Shown here piece by piece: positions 33,248-41,443 of a DNA stretch of 56,643 nucleotides. Origin of the DNA: an uncultured Lachnospiraceae bacterium (lineage in GTDB: Bacteria; Bacillota; Clostridia; Lachnospirales; Lachnospiraceae); assembly GCA_910589105.1 (NCBI GenBank), contig CAJUST010000014.1:1-56643 (forward strand). The letters are read 5' to 3'. The notes beneath the pieces are model-generated. The model was given only the letters and a program-made list of their open reading frames with translations. It was not told where the DNA came from and made no database searches. Position 1 is the first letter of the stretch; each line of letters opens with the position of its first letter. Position numbers and translations under genes: made by a program.

Positions 33248-33849
33248 AAGGATTATTATTAAAAGATGTCTATATGATGGCATCAGAAGTCAAATACCTG
33301 ATTTTGCTTGCTGCTATAGTGCTCTTTTTACAAAATGACTGGTTATTTATCTTTTTCATTTTGTATGCTTCCGCCCTGCCTATTACGTCTCTTGCGTATG
33401 ATGAACAGGCAAAATGGAAAAATTTGGCGGATATGCTTCCGTTTACGCCACAACAGCTTGTCGGGAGCAAGTATTTATTAGGCTATATTTTAGCAGGCGG
33501 CGCAACATTGGTTGTTTTAGCGTCAAAAGGCATTGGCCAAGGCGGCGCATGGGGCGCCGGGCATATGATGCTGGCTGGCGTTGCGCTTTGCATTTCTATA
33601 GTGATAGGGGCGGTTCAGTTTCCGCTGATGTACGGGATCGGAGTGGAAAAAGGCCGCCTTTTGTTTATACTGTGTACAGTCGTTTCATCAAGTTTATTAT
33701 ATTCGGCGGCGGGAGTGATAGAGGAAACAGCGTTTTCCTATGGAACCGGATTTTGGGTTAAGATATTTCTGCCTCTGGCTTTTTTTACGGTTATATGCAG
33801 CCTGATTTCTTTTCATATATCAATAAAACTGTATCAAAGGACGAAATAG
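33244..33849 (+). CDS. ABC-2-type transporter permease
   Basis: 201 aa with six predicted transmembrane helices (about residues 14-30, 33-50, 78-95, 108-128, 138-155 and 170-190). The segment LAYDEQAKWKNLADMLPFTPQQLVGSKYL between helices 2 and 3 is typical of small ABC-2 permeases paired with YtrB-like ATPases. It overlaps the ATPase gene by four bases (ATGA). It completes the gntR-ATPase-permease operon; no terminator is obvious between it and the convergent XRE gene. Confidence 0.9.
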   Translation: MKGLLLKDVYMMASEVKYLILLAAIVLFLQNDWLFIFFILYASALPITSLAYDEQAKWKNLADMLPFTPQQLVGSKYLLGYILAGGATLVVLASKGIGQGGAWGAGHMMLAGVALCISIVIGAVQFPLMYGIGVEKGRLLFILCTVVSSSLLYSAAGVIEETAFSYGTGFWVKIFLPLAFFTVICSLISFHISIKLYQRTK

Positions 33850-33897
33850 AAGAAATGGGCGTTTGCGGCAGGCAGACGCCCGGTTTGCTTTTTGCGC

Positions 33898-34248
33898 TTA
33901 TTTTTGTTTCTGCTGGTTCTTTTTTGCGAAGTTTGAAAAGGCGCGTCCGGTTTCTAAATACAGAGGCTTCTGATCTTCCGGAATGCCACGGTAAATATTC
34001 ACGAGATGACGTTCTTCCGCATTATAAGGAACTGACATAGGTTCCCGAAAGGATGTCAGGCCATAGATATAATCCGTTGTTGTATGAAAATAGGAAGCTA
34101 GACGGATTATTGTTTTGGCGTCTGGCTGACGGCGGTTTTTAATATATCCGTTTAAGGTTGTTGTCGAAAGATTTAGGGCTTCCGCTAATTGTTTTTGGGT
34201 GATTCCTTCTTCTTCCAGCAGATTCCGCAGTTGCGATCCAATGTCCAA
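33898..34248 (-). CDS. XRE-family HTH regulator (116 aa)
   Basis: The HTH is at about residues 5-62: LRNLLEEEGITQKQLAEALNLSTTTLNGYIKNRRQPDAKTI. A C-terminal half of about 50 residues follows without a recognised domain. The start is TTG at 34248, fixed by a GAGGAGG site seven bases away. It stands alone, transcribed toward the ABC operon. A-rich, repeated GCGTATT/TGCGTTTTG-like sequence upstream (34300-34380) could hold its operator, but no clean dyad was identified. Confidence 0.9.
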   Translation of the reverse strand: MDIGSQLRNLLEEEGITQKQLAEALNLSTTTLNGYIKNRRQPDAKTIIRLASYFHTTTDYIYGLTSFREPMSVPYNAEERHLVNIYRGIPEDQKPLYLETGRAFSNFAKKNQQKQK

Positions 34249-34389
34249 GCATATTCCTCCTCTCGATGAGAAATATTTTAATGCAAATTATGCCGGAAGG
34301 ACTGCAAAATACGCAAAACGCAGAAGAAAGATTCGGTAAAAGTAAAATATATTCAAAATGCGTATTATATGCGCAAGATGAAATAATTT

Positions 34390-35124
34390 CTAAAACCAGC
34401 CCCCGTCAAAACTGATGACTTGTCCGGTCAGGTAGGCGGGGGCGTTCGCTAGTTGGAAAAGAAATTTAGCGGCTTCTTTGGGCGGGGCGATATATCCGGC
34501 TGGGATTTCGGATAAGAGCTGATTTCGTTCGGATTCAGTAAAGCAGCCGTTCATCTCGGTGTCAATCACGCCAAATGCGGCGGCGTTGACCTGAATGCCG
34601 CTTGGGGCGAGTTCTTTGGCAAGGGCTTTTGTCAAGGCGTTTACCCCTCCTTTCGCGGCGGAATAGGCGGCTTCGCAGGAAGCCCCATATAAACCCCAGT
34701 CGGACGATACGTTTATGATTTTGCCGGATTTTTGGGAAAGCATGTGGGGAATGGCAAATTTGCAGCAGGCAAAGATGCTGGTTAGATTGGTTTGTAAAAG
34801 ACGGTTCCAGTCGGCATAGGACATTTCGCTTAAAAGCCCGATATAGGAAACGCCGGCATTATTGATAAGAATGTCAACTCCTTTTCCAAAATCTGCAATT
34901 TCATCAAACATTTGCCGTACAAATTCGTAGTCGCCAATGTCTCCACAACAGCAGAGAGTTTGGATATGGAACTCGTTTTTCAGTTTCTGGGCAAAAGCGT
35001 GTAATTTGGTTTTAGAATGCTGGCAGGTTAAAACTAAATCATACCCGTTTTTGGCAAATTCATATGCGGTGGCGTTGCCAATGCCGCGTGACGCTCCGGT
35101 AATTAATGCAATCATTCGTTTCAT
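34390..35124 (-). CDS. SDR-family oxidoreductase (FabG-like)
   Basis: 244-aa Rossmann-fold enzyme using NAD(P). TGASRGIGNATAYEF (about residues 8-22) binds the cofactor and NNAG (about 88-91) is present. The catalytic Ser-Tyr-Lys is seen as NVSSDWG and AAYSAAKGG. Possible identities are a 3-oxoacyl-ACP reductase-like enzyme or the EF-P 5-aminopentanone reductase (YmfI) of Firmicutes. No fatty-acid or efp genes are nearby to decide. The ATG has an AAGGAG site. It appears to be a single gene. Confidence 0.9.
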   Translation of the reverse strand: MKRMIALITGASRGIGNATAYEFAKNGYDLVLTCQHSKTKLHAFAQKLKNEFHIQTLCCCGDIGDYEFVRQMFDEIADFGKGVDILINNAGVSYIGLLSEMSYADWNRLLQTNLTSIFACCKFAIPHMLSQKSGKIINVSSDWGLYGASCEAAYSAAKGGVNALTKALAKELAPSGIQVNAAAFGVIDTEMNGCFTESERNQLLSEIPAGYIAPPKEAAKFLFQLANAPAYLTGQVISFDGGWF

Positions 35125-35280
35125 ATGGGAACTCCTTTTTTCTAAAGGGTATCACGGTTTTTTTTTGATTTCAACGAAAAGTTCAGAGAGAAGAAAAGAA
35201 AATTGCGGCTGGGTTGGATTTTTTTGCCGAATAATGTAAAATGAAATATCAGAAAGAGACCGTTTGGGGTGGGAGAGGGT

Positions 35281-36579
35281 ATGATTAATTATTTTGATGC
35301 TGATGAGCTGGAAAAAAATCATTTGAGAAAAGAGCCGCATGAATATAGCTCTACTGTCTGGTATATTTACGATAAAAGACAGGAGAAGTCTTTGCCTGTC
35401 CGCGTAATTAAAGAGATTCCTTTTGAACATACGCAGTTGTATCGGGAAATCCAGTATGAGGATAATCCCCATATCGTGAAGATTTTGGACGTGGCAAGGT
35501 TAGATGAGAAATTTATTTTGGAAATGGAGTATGCGAATGGGATTGTCATTGGGGAATTTATCGAAGAACTTTGGCAAAACCGCCTGCAATGTCCGATGGA
35601 GGAACGGATTGATCTTGCGCTTCAGATTTGCGGCGGGCTTAAAACCTGCCATACATTGGGGATCGTCCATAGGGACATTTCAGAGAATAATGTGATTTTA
35701 ACGAAATCAGGAGATTCTTGGCAGGTGGTTTTAATTGATTTTGGGAATTTGCATAAGATTAGGGCGGATGCCAAAAAGGACACGACGGCAGTCGGGACGA
35801 TTGGATATGCGGCGCCGGAACAGCTCGGCTATTCGGCTTCAGATTCTGCAACAGATATTTATGCGGTTGGAGTTTTAATGTGCCGTTTGTTTACCGGAAA
35901 AGGCAGGGAAGGCGTAGAAGAAATAGAAAATGATACAGTCAGGAATATCATTAAGCGATGTATAAGGCTGGAGAAAAATGAACGTTATCGGGATATTGAT
36001 TCCCTGATGGCGGATTTAAGGAATGCATCGCGGTTTTTCCGCAAATGGGAAAAAAAGAGTGAGAACCGGATTGTAGATTCCTTACTGCAATTTATGGACG
36101 AGGAATTTAACATTGATTTTGCCAATGCGTTTTTAGAAACGCCAGACCCGATTCCCATGCCGATCTATGTCGTGTTAATGGCAAGTATTTTAATTGCGTT
36201 TGTTTTGGCGTGGTTTCTTCCATGGTATTTTTTGCCCGTCTGCTATTTTCCGTATCAATATATTGTGGGCGGCTATTTTAAAAAACGGCTGGAAGGCATA
36301 CGCTTTTATTATCCGTTTAGCCAGAAAATGTCAGAAATCTCTAAAAGCATCAATCTTCTTTTAACGGTCAACCAGATTCAATATGAAGTGTTAAATGAAT
36401 CTGAAATGAGGATTGACTTAGAGGGGCAGAGTTATATCGTAAAAGTGGATCTGGAAAGCCAATGTCTTGGCATTTCTTCTGATTGGGGGCTTAAATTGGC
36501 TGACATTAAACTGGCATTTTGTATGATGGAGGATTTTGGGAAAATTGTCTATCTGTTTCAGCATCTTTATAGATGGTAA
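35281..36579 (+). CDS. Membrane-anchored eukaryotic-like Ser/Thr protein kinase
   Basis: 432 aa from the ATG at 35281; a GTG four codons earlier is also possible. The kinase domain (about residues 20-265) has VIKEI (likely ATP Lys), the catalytic loop IVHRDISENNVIL, DFGNLHK and GTIGYAAPEQLGY. The glycine loop is poorly conserved. A hydrophobic stretch (about 290-330, VVLMASILIAFVLAWFLPWYF) forms one or two transmembrane helices, and a C-terminal domain of about 100 residues has no PASTA repeats. It is therefore not PknB/PrkC, the housekeeping kinase. It faces an HTH protein gene convergently, ending 20 bases from it. Confidence 0.93.
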   Translation: MINYFDADELEKNHLRKEPHEYSSTVWYIYDKRQEKSLPVRVIKEIPFEHTQLYREIQYEDNPHIVKILDVARLDEKFILEMEYANGIVIGEFIEELWQNRLQCPMEERIDLALQICGGLKTCHTLGIVHRDISENNVILTKSGDSWQVVLIDFGNLHKIRADAKKDTTAVGTIGYAAPEQLGYSASDSATDIYAVGVLMCRLFTGKGREGVEEIENDTVRNIIKRCIRLEKNERYRDIDSLMADLRNASRFFRKWEKKSENRIVDSLLQFMDEEFNIDFANAFLETPDPIPMPIYVVLMASILIAFVLAWFLPWYFLPVCYFPYQYIVGGYFKKRLEGIRFYYPFSQKMSEISKSINLLLTVNQIQYEVLNESEMRIDLEGQSYIVKVDLESQCLGISSDWGLKLADIKLAFCMMEDFGKIVYLFQHLYRW

Positions 36580-36599
36580 AGAAGGAAGGCGCAGAAGGG

Positions 36600-37034
36600 T
36601 TATGGAATTTGTTTGGATAATGTGGGATAACCGGCTTCAAACAGTGTGTCATTGATTAAGGCGACGCCTTTATGACGGTTTTCTTTTCCCAAATAGGAGA
36701 TAATAATGCTGTCCCTTGGATCGCGGGGATATAGACAGCGGTATGCGGCATAGTTTAAGGCATTCTGCGTTTCTTCCAAAGAAGCCCCGATGACAAACAT
36801 AATGGAGATGAGCTGGTTTCTGGAAGGAAGGACAGGATTTGCGGCATTGGTAAATGAATAAAGCTGTGATTTGCTGATAGCGGTTTCTCCGGCAATCTGT
36901 TTCCAGTTTAAATGATATTTTTCTAATAACATATTCAAATAAGTGGATAAATTAGGGATCTGGTTCTGTTTCGAAGGGCGGATTCCTTTTTTTGCGTCTT
37001 CTAATAGTTCTGCCGTGGTTTTTTTGTAACTCAT
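36600..37034 (-). CDS. HTH protein with unrecognised C-terminal domain, next to the kinase
   Basis: 144 aa from the ATG at 37034 (MSYKKTTAELL), chosen for the AGAGGTG site; an upstream ATG would add nine residues. An HTH of XRE type is at about 35-90 (LNMLLEKYHLNWKQIAGETAISKSQLYSFTNAA). The C-terminal half, LNYAAYRCLYPRDPRDSIII and KGVALINDTLFEAGYPTL, looks conserved and structured. This HTH-plus-tail layout is, to my recollection, often adjacent to kinases in Lachnospiraceae. Here it is convergent with the kinase, which may phosphorylate it; this is only a proposal. Confidence 0.82.
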   Translation of the reverse strand: MSYKKTTAELLEDAKKGIRPSKQNQIPNLSTYLNMLLEKYHLNWKQIAGETAISKSQLYSFTNAANPVLPSRNQLISIMFVIGASLEETQNALNYAAYRCLYPRDPRDSIIISYLGKENRHKGVALINDTLFEAGYPTLSKQIP

Positions 37035-37212
37035 GCTTTTACACCTCTTTTTCATCTGCATTATATCATAGAAGGGCTGTTTTTTTTTCCGGTTTTTTCG
37101 GAAAATTAGAAAAGGGCGGCATGTTAGAATAAAGAAAATATGACAGTGGCATGGAAAAAAAGCTTTTTTGAGATCTTGTGATTACAAGGGATTTTGTGAA
37201 AAAGATAGGGAA

Positions 37213-37437
37213 TTATTTGGAAGAAGATGGCGGCTGTGATTCTTTTGAGAAAGTCATAATGTCTTCGACGTTACAGTCTAAGATATGGCAGAGCATGTCA
37301 ATAGTGTGAGTGCTGACAAATGCGTTGCTCCGAAGTCTGGATAACTGTCCTGCGCTCACATGGTAATGTTTGATTAAGGAATATTGCGAGATTCCTTTTT
37401 CTTTCATAGTTGTCCAAAGTTTTTCATATGAAATCAA
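37213..37437 (-). CDS. Small XRE-type HTH protein (74 aa)
   Basis: Begins at TTG 37437, placed by the AGGAGG six bases upstream; an in-frame TTG at 37455 lacks a site. Residues 2-65 are a Cro/CI-like HTH: YEKLWTTMKEKGISQYSLIKHYHVSAGQLSRLRSNAFVSTHTIDMLCHIL. This is the compact type of single-domain repressors. It stands alone in a 600-base stretch between the kinase-linked HTH gene and a surface-protein gene. The target is unknown. Confidence 0.85.
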   Translation of the reverse strand: MISYEKLWTTMKEKGISQYSLIKHYHVSAGQLSRLRSNAFVSTHTIDMLCHILDCNVEDIMTFSKESQPPSSSK

Positions 37438-37670
37438 AGTAAGCCTCCTAATCAATAAATTTCTCTTGCTATCATATAATGTTTGTTTTATAATAGATAT
37501 TAGCCATATACGGGTAATATATGCGGGAATTAATCAGTAAACGGGGGAGGTGGAAAAGACTGTCTTTTTTTGAGCCGTTTTTTGCGGCTTGTGACGGAGA
37601 ATTTGGGTTTTCGCATGAGTGGTTTGTAAGTTTGTAAAAAGGAAAGAAGGAACCAAGGAGGAATATGGGC

Positions 37671-39791
37671 ATGAAGATTAGAAAGAATATGAGAATATTA
37701 AAAAAAATGGCAACAGTGGCTTTGACAGCGGCTCTGGCATTGTCGCCATTTGCAACAGTGGCTGACAGCGGGGATTTCGTGTATGCGGCAGAAGAAGAAA
37801 CGCCGAAGGAATACACCGCGATTTATGATATTGCGGGTTTGTATGCGATTCGAAATAATTTGGCAGGCAATTATATTTTAATGAATGATATTGATATGAC
37901 AAAGGATACAAGCGAAGGTGGAGATTATAACTGCGGAACTGGGTGGGATTCGATTGAAGAATTTCGTGGGACATTTGATGGAAATGGGCATCGGATTATC
38001 GGGATGCAAATTTTTGGGGAGTTTACAAATGATTATGTTAATCTGGGTTTCTTTGAGGAACTTTCTGGCGCAACTGTGAAGAATCTTGGCATTGTAGATT
38101 GCAATATTGATATAACGATAGATGGTTATGGGATTAAGGTTGGATCAATAGCGGGCTTGCTTTCTTCAGGTACAGTTGATGGTTGTTATTCATCTGGTAA
38201 GGTTACGGTAAGAGGGATAGACAACGGAATTGGTGGATTAATAGGTCAAAGCATCGGAAGCAGTATTAGTAACTGCTATAATAGATGTGAAATTGACTAT
38301 TCGGGGATAAATGGTAAAACCTATATTGGCGGTATATTTGGTATGTGCAACATTTGGGATTCTCGCAATTTTTTTCGCCATTTATATAACGCAGGCAGCA
38401 TCAAAGGGGAGAATGCAATGGTTGGCGCTATTGCAGGATATGTCTGCATTAGTTTAAAAAATTGCCAATATTTGAAAACCACAGCTTCAAAAGGAGTAGG
38501 CAACAAAGACGATAATCCCGATTGCGTAGCCCTCAGTGAAGCCCAGATGAAAAATGAAAAACTGTTCACTGGATATGATTTTGATGCCATATGGGAAGTT
38601 GACCCGTATTGCGCTTATCCATTTCCGCAGTTAAAAAGCAACCGTATGATTCAACTGAAATCCATAAGTCTGAAATCGCAACCGGAAAAAACTGTTTATA
38701 ATCAGGGGGAAACGCTGCAAATAAACGACGTTCAGATGGATATTACATATGAAGACGGCATAAAAACCACGATTCCGCTTACACAGGACATGTTAAGCGG
38801 TTATGATATGATGCAAATTGGAACTCAGACGGTGACTGTAACGTATGGCGGCATAAAAACATCTTTCGGAATAGAAGTAAAGGCAATTCCGGTTTCGGGC
38901 ATCACGATACCAAAAACGGTTTCCATTTACCGTTCCAAAGAACAGCTTCTTACTCCCGTAATAACCCCGTCGAACGCGACGGATAAGAAGGTTTCATGGG
39001 AATCAAGCCGGCCGGAAATAGTAAGCGTGGATCAAAGCGGACGAATAAAAGCAAAAGCGGCAGGCTCGGCAGTGATTACAGTGACTGCATCAAATGGAAT
39101 AACTGCAAACTGTACGGTAACGGTATTAGTTCCGGCAGTTTCCATACAGTTAAGCCAACGCGCGCTTAGTTTAAAAGAAGGGGAAAGCTTCAGTATAACC
39201 GCGGCAGTTTTGCCATATGAAAGCACAGACTCCATAAAATGGCGTTCTGGAAATTCCGCTGTGGCAGAAGTGTATGAAGGGTGTATTGTGGCAAAAAAAG
39301 CCGGAGTTGCATCAATCATTGCTTATACAGAAAGCGGCGTTCAGGGAGTTTGCGCAGTCACCGTACAGAAAAGACCCGCTCAGCAAAATACAGAAAATGA
39401 GAAACCGTCAGGCGGGCAGGGAACTGTAGATTCAGGCGGCAAACCAAATTCAGGGTCAACTTCCCAAACAGGCGTAACAAAAGATTCAGCAATGATACAT
39501 AAAGTAAAAGCCACAAAAGCAAAGATAAAGAGTATAAAAAATGTAAAATCCAAAAGCATGAAACTAAAACTAAGCGGGCTTTCAAACTGTGACGCTTATC
39601 AAATCCAGTACAGTATGAAAAAGAGTTTTAAGGGTGTAAAAACCGTGACGAAAAAAAGCGGCTCCGTCACAATAAAGAAACTAAAATTAAAGAAAACTTA
39701 TTATGTAAGGGTCAGAACGATGAAAAAAATCGGCGGAGCTTCTTATTATGGAAAATGGAGCGGCAGAAAAACGGTAAGGATTAAGAAGTAA
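37671..39791 (+). CDS. Secreted surface protein with GLUG-like, Ig-like and Fn3-like regions
   Basis: 706 aa from the ATG at 37671, nine bases after an AAGGAGG site; the ATG at 37665 is too close. A signal peptide (residues 1-40, MKIRKNMRILKK, then ALTAALALSPFATV and VYAAEEE) leads to an adhesin-like repeat region (about 100-260) with GLUG-type units such as GGLIGQSIGSSISNCYN. A Big_3-like Ig domain (about 325-405) and two Big_2-like domains (about 410-570) follow. A Ser/Gly/Thr-rich linker comes next, then a very basic C-terminal Fn3-like domain. No LPXTG or SLH anchor is present, so attachment would be ionic or via the basic tail. Confidence 0.9.
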   Translation: MKIRKNMRILKKMATVALTAALALSPFATVADSGDFVYAAEEETPKEYTAIYDIAGLYAIRNNLAGNYILMNDIDMTKDTSEGGDYNCGTGWDSIEEFRGTFDGNGHRIIGMQIFGEFTNDYVNLGFFEELSGATVKNLGIVDCNIDITIDGYGIKVGSIAGLLSSGTVDGCYSSGKVTVRGIDNGIGGLIGQSIGSSISNCYNRCEIDYSGINGKTYIGGIFGMCNIWDSRNFFRHLYNAGSIKGENAMVGAIAGYVCISLKNCQYLKTTASKGVGNKDDNPDCVALSEAQMKNEKLFTGYDFDAIWEVDPYCAYPFPQLKSNRMIQLKSISLKSQPEKTVYNQGETLQINDVQMDITYEDGIKTTIPLTQDMLSGYDMMQIGTQTVTVTYGGIKTSFGIEVKAIPVSGITIPKTVSIYRSKEQLLTPVITPSNATDKKVSWESSRPEIVSVDQSGRIKAKAAGSAVITVTASNGITANCTVTVLVPAVSIQLSQRALSLKEGESFSITAAVLPYESTDSIKWRSGNSAVAEVYEGCIVAKKAGVASIIAYTESGVQGVCAVTVQKRPAQQNTENEKPSGGQGTVDSGGKPNSGSTSQTGVTKDSAMIHKVKATKAKIKSIKNVKSKSMKLKLSGLSNCDAYQIQYSMKKSFKGVKTVTKKSGSVTIKKLKLKKTYYVRVRTMKKIGGASYYGKWSGRKTVRIKK

Positions 39792-39837
39792 GCCAGCTTT
39801 AAAGTTCAAATGAAAAACAGATTTGGGAGAGTATGGA

Positions 39838-41040
39838 ATGAGGATAAAAAAAGCATTGGGAATTATATGCCTAATACTTCTTATTGCATTATATAATGAC
39901 TATATAAATGGGAATAAAAAGGAAACGACAGAGACAGCCGAAAATATCATAGAGGAAGCGGCGGATCAGATTGAAAATATTGCAGATGCAAATGACCCGT
40001 ATGTTCAGGGCGTGAAAAATGGCTATCCGTTAGAGCATCCTGACCAGACGTATGGAGAAGCGTTTGATCATTTTTTTGCGTATCCTACATGGAAATATTT
40101 TATCGGTACGAAAGAAGGATTAGACGAAGATGGAGATGGAGAAGCCGACTATGAAGAACAGAATGTGGACATTGTGGAATTTACAGGATATTGTACATAT
40201 GGCGGGGTTGAGGTAAAGGCGCGCATTCAGTTTACGTTAGATAAAGACGGCGATACTTTTGAGACGACATATCTTTCTTTTAATGATGTGCCGCAAAATA
40301 TGCTGACGCTTCATCTCTTGATGAACGAAGTTTTCCAAGACGGAGAGGAACCAGACAGCATGGGAAAGGAAAACACATCTGACAGTGATGCAGAACAGAC
40401 AGAAGAAAACGAATCGAAAGATTCGGGCGCAGATGAAACGGCCTCTAATGGAGAATGGGAAGATTCATATATCCGTCTCACAGGCCCAAAATGCAGCTTT
40501 TCTATTTGGTCAGCCGATGAAAACGGCATAACCTTTGCATTGGCGATCGGCGCTTCCGGTTATATGTCTTATGTAGATATGAGGGATTGTCAGGCAAAAT
40601 GGACAAGCGACGGCGCTGCGGTTTATACGGAGGACTATGGAGACCGCCACTATAGCCTTACATTTACAATGCAAAATGATCGTCTTTTATTAAGTGAAAA
40701 TACGCCCTATAGTGAAGATTTTTCCCTAGAGGGCGAGTATGTCAGGGAAAAGTATGCGCAGGATGAGTATGAATACGTCTTTCCACAAGCAGATACGAAT
40801 TTTCTTGATTCAAATGATTTAAACGGAAAGACTGCCGCGGAATGCAGGATTGCAAGAAATGAAATATATGCCAGACATGGCAGGATATTCAATGATGAAC
40901 AACTTCAGGGGTACTTTGAAACGTGCTCATGGTATCAGGGAAGCGTCACGCCTGAAAACTTTTCAGAGAATGTTTTGAATGAAACAGAAAAAGCGAACCT
41001 GACCGCAATCGCGGAATATGAAAAAAAGATGGGATATTAA
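39838..41040 (+). CDS. Membrane-anchored protein with YARHG domain
   Basis: 400 aa. A hydrophobic N-terminal segment (RIKKALGIICLILLIALYND) is a signal anchor or uncleaved signal peptide. Residues about 50-165 form an acidic domain, followed by an Asp/Glu/Ser-rich linker (about 168-205). A central beta-rich domain (about 210-310) comes next. The C-terminus (about 335-398) is a YARHG domain: ARNEIYARHGRIFNDEQLQ, YFETCSWY and LNETEKANL, a cell-surface module of unknown function. I use the ATG at 39838; an ATG five codons earlier is possible. It follows the Ig-like surface gene by 46 bases and may share its message. Confidence 0.87.
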   Translation: MRIKKALGIICLILLIALYNDYINGNKKETTETAENIIEEAADQIENIADANDPYVQGVKNGYPLEHPDQTYGEAFDHFFAYPTWKYFIGTKEGLDEDGDGEADYEEQNVDIVEFTGYCTYGGVEVKARIQFTLDKDGDTFETTYLSFNDVPQNMLTLHLLMNEVFQDGEEPDSMGKENTSDSDAEQTEENESKDSGADETASNGEWEDSYIRLTGPKCSFSIWSADENGITFALAIGASGYMSYVDMRDCQAKWTSDGAAVYTEDYGDRHYSLTFTMQNDRLLLSENTPYSEDFSLEGEYVREKYAQDEYEYVFPQADTNFLDSNDLNGKTAAECRIARNEIYARHGRIFNDEQLQGYFETCSWYQGSVTPENFSENVLNETEKANLTAIAEYEKKMGY

Positions 41041-41081
41041 GGGAAAGATAGGATTTTAGAAATAAACACAAGAAGAAAAAA

Positions 41082-41106
41082 GGCTGTCGGATGCGGCGGC
41101 CTTTTT
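41082..41106 (+). terminator. Terminator after the YARHG gene
   Basis: Stem GGCTGTCG / CGGCGGCC including G-U pairs, then five T. It isolates the surface genes from rpoB. Confidence 0.8.
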
Positions 41107-41292
41107 GCCGTCCATGAAGCATTTGCCCAAGCTCTTAGTTGCCGGTTTTCGTTTGGCAGGCTCTGTAAATCCTCACACTTGTTAAGAAATTTTACGGCTC
41201 AAGTTTCAAGCGTTTTTATCTGCTTTCAAAATTCTTCCATTAAATAATGAAAGAGTTCCCCTCATACGCCCTATTATTTTGCGTTTTCCCCC

Positions 41293-41322
41293 TTGACATC
41301 TCCCAATGCCTTGTAATATAAT
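41293..41322 (+). promoter_or_regulatory. Promoter of rpoB-rpoC
   Basis: Consensus TTGACA (41293-41298), 18-base spacer and TATAAT (41317-41322), leaving a leader of about 115 bases before the rpoB start. The rest of the 41041-41443 gap holds the YARHG terminator and otherwise unassigned sequence; no rplJ or rplL gene lies in it. Confidence 0.85.
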
Positions 41323-41443
41323 TGAAAATGCTCTAATGTGGTGACATAGACTTATTATGCCCTTTTTTATGATAGGAGGCCCATTTAGAGCCATGTTGCA
41401 GAGAAACTGTTTGCGTAGAATGAAAACGAGAGGTGAATCGTCA

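Noticed and set aside
37472..37816. Minus-strand 114-codon frame over the start of the Ig surface gene
   Set aside because: Antisense to a signal peptide and Ig gene with a good ribosome site; no site of its own.
41357..41443. Longer rpoB start
   Set aside because: The added residues do not resemble RpoB; the ATG at 41444 has a ribosome site and the usual N-terminus.
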